Part shown: one piece after another, positions 59,649-64,000 of the stretch | How the letters are laid out: the number at the start of each line of letters is the position of its first letter | Numbering within the stretch: the stretch's first letter is position 1 | Source of the DNA: Gordonia sp. ABSL11-1 | GTDB taxonomy: Bacteria; Actinomycetota; Actinomycetes; Mycobacteriales; Mycobacteriaceae | Direction of reading: 5' to 3' | NCBI RefSeq assembly: GCF_030315685.1 | Contig: NZ_JASXSI010000008.1 | Span: forward strand, 124,001-188,000 | Length of the DNA stretch: 64,000 nucleotides | Translations under genes and position numbers: made by a program | The notes under the pieces: model-generated | What the model saw: the letters and a program-made list of their open reading frames with translations, nothing else | Told to the model about the DNA's origin: nothing | The model's database searches: none

Positions 59649-60599
59649 CTAGGCCTCGGCGCGGCGCAGCACGTCGAGGACCTGGCGCGCGACTCCGGCC
59701 TTCCCTGCCGGGGTGAGGTGATACGCCGACGGTGTGTCGATACCCCAGAGCCACGGGCTCGACGAACACGCCGTGTGGGCGGCCCCCGCCGTCGACGCGG
59801 TGGCGAGGAGCGCTCCTGACGAACGAGCCGCGCGGGCAGTCGCTGCCACGAGGCCGGCGTGTACGCGGGTGGTCTCCGCGATCTCGGCCGGGATCAGCGG
59901 CACCGCCGAACAGAACGGCGCGCGGGGGTCGACGAGCGGTGGGTAGTCCACGAAGACGATGCGTGCGCGTGGCGCACGGCTCCGAACCGCGCCGACGATG
60001 GCGACCATCGACCGTTCGACGTCGACGTAGTCGGCCGCCGAGGGTTCGGGAGCCGGGACGCGGCCCGCGCGGCAGCCCGACGGTGTCGAACGCGAGGAGA
60101 CCAACGAGGCCGCCGCCATCCGGTGGACACACACCTGGTCGGCCACTCGGCCGATGTAGCGCAGATCGTTGCCGCCGATGGTGATCGTCACCAGATCGGT
60201 CGTCGCGGTCACCGCGGTGATCTGCGGCTTCGTGGCATGTGGCCGCTGAGCGGTGCGCAGGATGTTCGCGGTCGTCGCACTCGAACAGCTGACGTCGGTC
60301 AGACGCAGACCCCGAGCGGAGGCGACGCGATGCGGGTAGTTGTCGGCGGCCCGCAGGCAGCCCTTGTCCAGGAGCTTCGGCGATCCGGGTCCCGCAGCGT
60401 AGGAACTGCCGAGTGCCACATAATCGATCGAGCCGACGTTCGTCGCCGCGGCGACCACACGCTGCTCCGGTTCCGCGGACACCGCGACGGTCGTCCCGAC
60501 CACGACCGCGCCGGCCACGAGTGCCGCCGCGACTACCGGCGGACGATGCCGTGACACGCGGCGAGACCACCCATACGCTGCGCAGATCCAGGCGTGCAT
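59649..60599 (-). CDS. Secreted SGNH/GDSL-type hydrolase
   Basis: A 316-residue exported protein with an N-terminal signal (VVAAALVAGAVVVGTTVAVS). The SGNH blocks are YVALGSSYAAGPG (block I, GSS in place of GDS, Ser retained), TITIGGNDLRYIG (block III) and the final HLTPAGKAG with the catalytic His. The Asp normally three residues before that His is a Ser (SAYH). It is probably an extracellular lipid or polysaccharide esterase. ATG 60599 is the start. The approximately 155 nt to the upstream SDR gene hold no feature. Confidence 0.87.
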   Translation of the reverse strand: MHAWICAAYGWSRRVSRHRPPVVAAALVAGAVVVGTTVAVSAEPEQRVVAAATNVGSIDYVALGSSYAAGPGSPKLLDKGCLRAADNYPHRVASARGLRLTDVSCSSATTANILRTAQRPHATKPQITAVTATTDLVTITIGGNDLRYIGRVADQVCVHRMAAASLVSSRSTPSGCRAGRVPAPEPSAADYVDVERSMVAIVGAVRSRAPRARIVFVDYPPLVDPRAPFCSAVPLIPAEIAETTRVHAGLVAATARAARSSGALLATASTAGAAHTACSSSPWLWGIDTPSAYHLTPAGKAGVARQVLDVLRRAEA

Positions 60600-60755
60600 C
60601 GTTCACCAATCGTCGGTCGGTCCGCGGAGTCCGCTCGTCGTACGAGACGTGCGGGGTCGGGTTCCGGCGATCGGCGTCGATCGCGCGCCGTCGGCGCGAT
60701 GGCGCTCCGGTGTCCCGGCTTGATCATCGCGGGCGGCGACGTCGCCGTTACGGTC

Positions 60756-62102
60756 TCAGCGGAATGGGTCGACCGGGCGAAAACCCATCCGGCGCAACGG
60801 GGAACCCAACCGCCAGTACAGCAGGCCACCGAGACCGCGGGGAAAGAACGTGGCGGTGGCGGTGACCTCCGCGGACGCCCCGGGCGTCGACGAACCCTCG
60901 CGAATCCGATACTCGAGGAACGCTTCTCCCGGGCTCGCGGTGTCGGCATGCAGACGCAGCAGGGTCGGGGACTCGGACTCGACGGCCATCCAGTGGCCAT
61001 CGACGCCATCGACGCCATCGCGGAGCTTCCGCCACGCGGCCTCGGGCGAATCGGTGGTCGTCGTCCGATCCTCGGCGGTGAAGGTCTCCTCACCCGCCCA
61101 CGGCGGATCCGAGGGAAGCGGTTCAGCCGGAGACGTTCCCGCGGTGGCGTTGTCCCACGACACGGTGGCATCGCCCCGATGCACTCGGCTCAACGTCGCC
61201 ACCAGGGCTGCGCGGTAGGACTGGAGCCCGCCGGATGGCGGGGCGATCACGTCGTCGATATCCCGGTTGCGGCACACCGCGTCGCACTCCAGGGACTCGA
61301 TGAGGGGTCGGGCGATCTTGCCCCTGATGGGCGTGACGAACCGGACCCACCTGCTGGCGATGGTGGGGGTGAGGAAGGGAAGCACGATCATCTGGCGGGG
61401 ACGGAGCCCGGCCACCTCGGCATATCCCTGCATCATGTCGCCGTACTCGAGGACATCCGGGCCGCCGATGTCCCAGGTGCGGGACTCGGGCACCGTCGCC
61501 GTCGCGGCGTCGACGAGGTAGTGCAGGGCGTCGGCCACCGCGATCGGCTGGATCCTGTTGTGCACCCATCGGGGCGTGGTCATCGCGGGCAACCGCTCGG
61601 TGAGATGGCGGATCAACTCGAAGGATGCCGACCCGGACCCGATCAGGGTGCCCGCCTGCAGTGCGACGGTCTCGATGCCCGAATCGATCAGGATCTGGCC
61701 GACCTCGGCCCGCGACGCCAGGTGTTCGGAGAGCTCCACGCCTTCGGGATGCAGGCCTCCGAGGTACACGATCCGACGGACGCCGCGAGCACGGGCGGCC
61801 TCCACGACATTGTCGGCCGAGCGACGTTCCTCGGCGGCGAAATCGGAGTCGGTGCTCATCGAGTGGACCAGGTGGTAGACGACGTCGATGCCGGTGAACG
61901 CCTCGCTCAGCGACTCCAGGTCGGAGAGGTCTCCCCGGACGACCTCCGCGCGGTCGTCGGCGACCCAGGGAGCCTCGTCGAGCTTGGACGGGGTGCGCGC
62001 CAAGGCCCGGACAGCATGCCCTCGTGCGAGCAGCCGGGGCGCGAGACGGCCACCGACATAGCCGGTCGCACCGGTGACGAGACATCGCCGAGAGTCGTTC
62101 AT
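60756..62102 (-). CDS. SDR-type NAD(P)-binding protein with C-terminal DUF2867
   Basis: A 448-residue two-domain protein. The N-terminal 280 residues are an extended/atypical SDR Rossmann domain: CLVTGATGYVGGRLAPRLL, VVRGDLSDLESLSEAF and RRIVYLGGLHPEG; it lacks a clear YxxxK. The C-terminal part is a DUF2867 (START-like) domain ending in FPRGLGGLLYWRLGSPLRRM. Such fusions occur widely in actinomycetes, but their reaction is unknown. ATG 62102 is the start. It is divergent from the DUF1540 gene, with a metal-regulator-like box between them. Confidence 0.88.
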   Translation of the reverse strand: MNDSRRCLVTGATGYVGGRLAPRLLARGHAVRALARTPSKLDEAPWVADDRAEVVRGDLSDLESLSEAFTGIDVVYHLVHSMSTDSDFAAEERRSADNVVEAARARGVRRIVYLGGLHPEGVELSEHLASRAEVGQILIDSGIETVALQAGTLIGSGSASFELIRHLTERLPAMTTPRWVHNRIQPIAVADALHYLVDAATATVPESRTWDIGGPDVLEYGDMMQGYAEVAGLRPRQMIVLPFLTPTIASRWVRFVTPIRGKIARPLIESLECDAVCRNRDIDDVIAPPSGGLQSYRAALVATLSRVHRGDATVSWDNATAGTSPAEPLPSDPPWAGEETFTAEDRTTTTDSPEAAWRKLRDGVDGVDGHWMAVESESPTLLRLHADTASPGEAFLEYRIREGSSTPGASAEVTATATFFPRGLGGLLYWRLGSPLRRMGFRPVDPFR

Positions 62103-62202
62103 CTCTCCCAGCGTACGGAGAACGCCGCCGCCGCAGGTGGACTCGTTCGGCACCGCACGACGGCAAGTGCGAAAAGGTATGGCTCACTTAATTTTCGGCG
62201 TC

Positions 62203-62221
62203 TCAGGCAAGCCTCACATTG
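62203..62221. promoter_or_regulatory. DtxR/IdeR-like iron box upstream of DUF1540 gene
   Basis: A 19-bp site matches 14 of 19 positions of the DtxR/IdeR consensus TWAGGTWAGSCTWACCTWA and keeps the core AGG and AGCCT. It ends 37 nt before the ATG at 62259. Binding is inferred from sequence only. Confidence 0.45.
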
Positions 62222-62258
62222 CTGGCGGCGCCATACGGACGGTCCTAGACTTCGATAC

Positions 62259-62558
62259 ATGGCCACCCTCGAAATGCCCCATGTCACCGAATGCACCGTG
62301 AGTGCATGTTCCTACAACCACGACGGATGTCACGCCTTCGCGATCAGCGTCGGCGGCCACAACGGCACCGCCGACTGCGCGACGTTCATCCCGCTGTCCA
62401 CGAACGGCGGACTCGATGTCGTGTCGCCGCAGGTAGGCGCCTGCCAACGGGCCGACTGCATCCACAACGAAAGCCTGGAGTGCACCGCGACGGCGGTGCG
62501 GATCGGCGCCGGAGAGAGTTCCGACACCGCCAACTGCCTCACCTACGCCACCCACTGA
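62259..62558 (+). CDS. DUF1540 cysteine-rich protein
   Basis: A 99-residue soluble protein made of two DUF1540-like modules. The first is CTVSACSYNHDGCHAFAISV ending in ADCATF. The second is CQRADCIHNESLECTATAVR ending in ANCLTY. The eight cysteines at regular spacing suggest two metal (zinc or iron-sulfur) sites. Function is unknown. ATG 62259 begins at the conserved N-terminus. The iron-box-like site 37 nt upstream suggests metal-responsive control. It is convergent with the phosphatase gene. Confidence 0.9.
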   Translation: MATLEMPHVTECTVSACSYNHDGCHAFAISVGGHNGTADCATFIPLSTNGGLDVVSPQVGACQRADCIHNESLECTATAVRIGAGESSDTANCLTYATH

Positions 62559-62563
62559 CGCCA

Positions 62564-62602
62564 CCGCACCGACCGTCGCAACCGGAGCAGGCCCGGGTGC
62601 GG
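62564..62602. terminator. Weak hairpin between convergent DUF1540 and phosphatase genes
   Basis: CCGCACC (62564-62570) pairs with GGTGCGG (62596-62602), with further partial pairing outside. The loop is long, so terminator function is tentative. Confidence 0.35.
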
Positions 62603-62605
62603 CGG

Positions 62606-64000
62606 TCAGTCCGTGAGTGAGACCCGACCGGCGACGACCAGCGACCCGTCCACGGCGGGCTGTTCGAAGATCACCTCCGAGTGGCGCTCGTCGGTGACGA
62701 GCGTCGCGATCGTGTTACCGAAGAGCGGGCCCGCGACATCGGCCCAGGACAGCGGCAGCGGCTCGATTCCCGCATGACGTGCCCAGGCGCTCGTCACTCG
62801 CGCCGCGCGCGGCGACCATGCATGCGCCAGAGCCGGTTTCACATATGCCGGTACGTGATTGTGGACAGGCGAACAGACCAGCTGATGGACCGGTACCGGG
62901 GTCTTTCCGGGAAGTCTGGCGCGCGCGGCAAAACTGTGGTGGACGTCGCCGGACAACACGGAGATGCTTGCCGGCCGCGGTGTGTCGGGGCCGGCGCCGG
63001 CGACCCCGATGATCAGGTCGCTCAGTCGGCGGAACGAGTCCCCGAAGGCCGCCCAGTGTTCGAAATCGAAAGTCTGCCGGATCTTTTCTCCCAAGCGGCC
63101 GCGGAGTCCGTCACGCCCGGCGGCGACCTCGTTCAGCGCCTGCAGGTCGCCGAGGGCGGGAGGCAGCAACCACGGCAGCGACGACCCGAGAACCAGATGA
63201 TCGACGCCGTCGACGTGCTCGGTGAGTTGCTCGGCGAGCCAGTCGAACTCACGATCACTCAGCATCTCCCGTCGCCCGCCGGAGAGGATGCGACCGTTAC
63301 GCGAGTCGATCATGATCAGCCGTGCGTGGCCGAGATCCCAGCGATAGCTGAAGCGCAGACCCTTGTCGCCGTCGACGTCGGCGTCCGCCCGGTCGGCCAG
63401 ATCGGCGAGCAACGGCCAACAGTCACCGTCCGCGGCGAGGACGTCTCGATAGTCGTCGTCTGCGGCCAACTGCGCGGGAGTCAGGTTCCCCAGATGCTGG
63501 TACACCCAGTACGAGGCGAGTCCGGCCCGGATGCGGTCGCGCCACCACGGGATCGTCGCCATCGTCGACCGCCAGGCCTCTGAGGTGTTCCAGTCGTCGC
63601 GGATGTCGTGGTCGTCGAAGATCATGGCGGTCGACACCGTCGACATCAGCCAGCGGATCTCCGGGTCGCCCCAGGTGTGTCGATACAGGCCCTCGTACTC
63701 GGTGAAGTCGACCACCTCGTTCGGCGGACGTTTGACCCGCGCGAAGCCACGCCGACGACCCGCCAGGTGTTGACGGGCCCCGGGCGTCAGTTCGTCGGCA
63801 TAGACCTGATCGCCCAGCAGGACCAGGATGTCCGGCCATTGGTCGACTGGGAGTCCGGACTGGCGCGAGGCGTAGCTGTCGAGCGCGTCGATACCGAGCT
63901 TCTCGTCGAGCGATGCCTCGCCGGACTTGGGATAACGGCAGGACCCGAAGACCACACGGCGGTGGTCGCGACAGCGTGGCCCCATCGTCCGGATCACGCT
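62606..64000 (-). CDS. PhoD-type alkaline phosphatase family protein (5' truncated by window edge)
   Basis: At least 464 residues of a metallophosphatase of the PhoD family. Metal-binding motifs: VVFGSCR, LVLLGDQVYADE, IFDDHDIRDDWN and LSGDVHHSFA. The frame stays open through base 64000 before the first visible GTG at 63997, and PhoD proteins have an N-terminal domain before VFGSCR, so the start lies beyond the window. The part seen lacks a signal peptide. It would hydrolyse phosphodiesters or phosphomonoesters with Ca/Fe. It is convergent with the DUF1540 gene. Confidence 0.9.
   Translation of the reverse strand, partial: SVIRTMGPRCRDHRRVVFGSCRYPKSGEASLDEKLGIDALDSYASRQSGLPVDQWPDILVLLGDQVYADELTPGARQHLAGRRRGFARVKRPPNEVVDFTEYEGLYRHTWGDPEIRWLMSTVSTAMIFDDHDIRDDWNTSEAWRSTMATIPWWRDRIRAGLASYWVYQHLGNLTPAQLAADDDYRDVLAADGDCWPLLADLADRADADVDGDKGLRFSYRWDLGHARLIMIDSRNGRILSGGRREMLSDREFDWLAEQLTEHVDGVDHLVLGSSLPWLLPPALGDLQALNEVAAGRDGLRGRLGEKIRQTFDFEHWAAFGDSFRRLSDLIIGVAGAGPDTPRPASISVLSGDVHHSFAARARLPGKTPVPVHQLVCSPVHNHVPAYVKPALAHAWSPRAARVTSAWARHAGIEPLPLSWADVAGPLFGNTIATLVTDERHSEVIFEQPAVDGSLVVAGRVSLTD

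Overview
The window is a dense, high-GC chromosomal segment of an actinomycete of the Mycobacteriales, most like Gordonia or a close relative (moderate confidence). The support is adjacent but unfused lnt and ppm1 (apolipoprotein N-acyltransferase and polyprenol-phosphate-mannose synthase), the actinobacterial RNA-polymerase factor rbpA, a monomeric NADP isocitrate dehydrogenase, several F420-type oxidoreductases, DUF3263 and MpaB-type proteins, many GTG starts, and 4-nt ATGA/GTGA gene junctions. No tRNA, rRNA, CRISPR array, transposase or integrase was seen. Both ends cut through genes: fxsA on the left and a PhoD-type phosphatase on the right.

1-10 kb: fxsA, a YtcJ-type amidohydrolase, lnt and ppm1 run rightward to a strong hairpin shared with convergent rbpA. 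Next come a small zinc-finger-like protein coupled to a DUF475/TerC-like membrane protein, a class III adenylate cyclase, a DUF3263 protein, an MpaB-type heme protein and a small repeat protein coupled to a VOC protein. 10-17 kb: a secreted GH16 glucanase, a degenerate receiver fused to a thioredoxin-reductase-like flavoprotein, and a leftward four-gene redox operon (LhgO-like FAD enzyme, LLM flavoprotein, DUF1295 membrane protein, NDH-like FAD protein). 17-24 kb: an F420 nitroreductase-family protein, a clade 3 catalase, a second LLM protein, a HAD phosphatase and a large LuxR-type ATPase regulator.

21-27 kb holds an apparent leftward operon of a cyclooxygenase/alpha-dioxygenase-type heme protein, a catalase-fold protein and the LuxR-type regulator, behind a near-perfect 26-bp dyad. 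Its composition suggests oxylipin or fatty-acid peroxide chemistry. 27-33 kb: a divergent CYTH-like protein, an AraC regulator with a VOC protein, a UvrA-like ABC protein and a P450. About 800 bp at 33.1-33.9 kb has no intact gene. It contains a LysR remnant, short tandem duplications and an 18-bp palindrome in front of a phosphotransferase/acyl-CoA dehydrogenase pair that resembles a split ACAD10/11 module.

36-48 kb: a universal stress protein divergent from a NarL-type two-component system; two hotdog (MaoC-like) proteins; a leftward run of GlgC-like nucleotidyltransferase, FeS photolyase, DAO-type oxidase, HSL-type esterase and SRPBCC protein; and a CYTH/CHAD polyphosphate-type protein. 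48.1-53.7 kb is the most notable system: jetA-jetB-jetC, the SMC-like plasmid-defence (Wadjet/MksBEF) complex, with its start and stop codons overlapping, but with no jetD nuclease next to it. 53.8-64 kb: an M15 carboxypeptidase, divergent GT39-like and GT2 glycosyltransferases, icd, a Mop-domain protein, an SGNH hydrolase, an SDR/DUF2867 protein, and a Cys-rich DUF1540 protein behind a DtxR/IdeR-like box.
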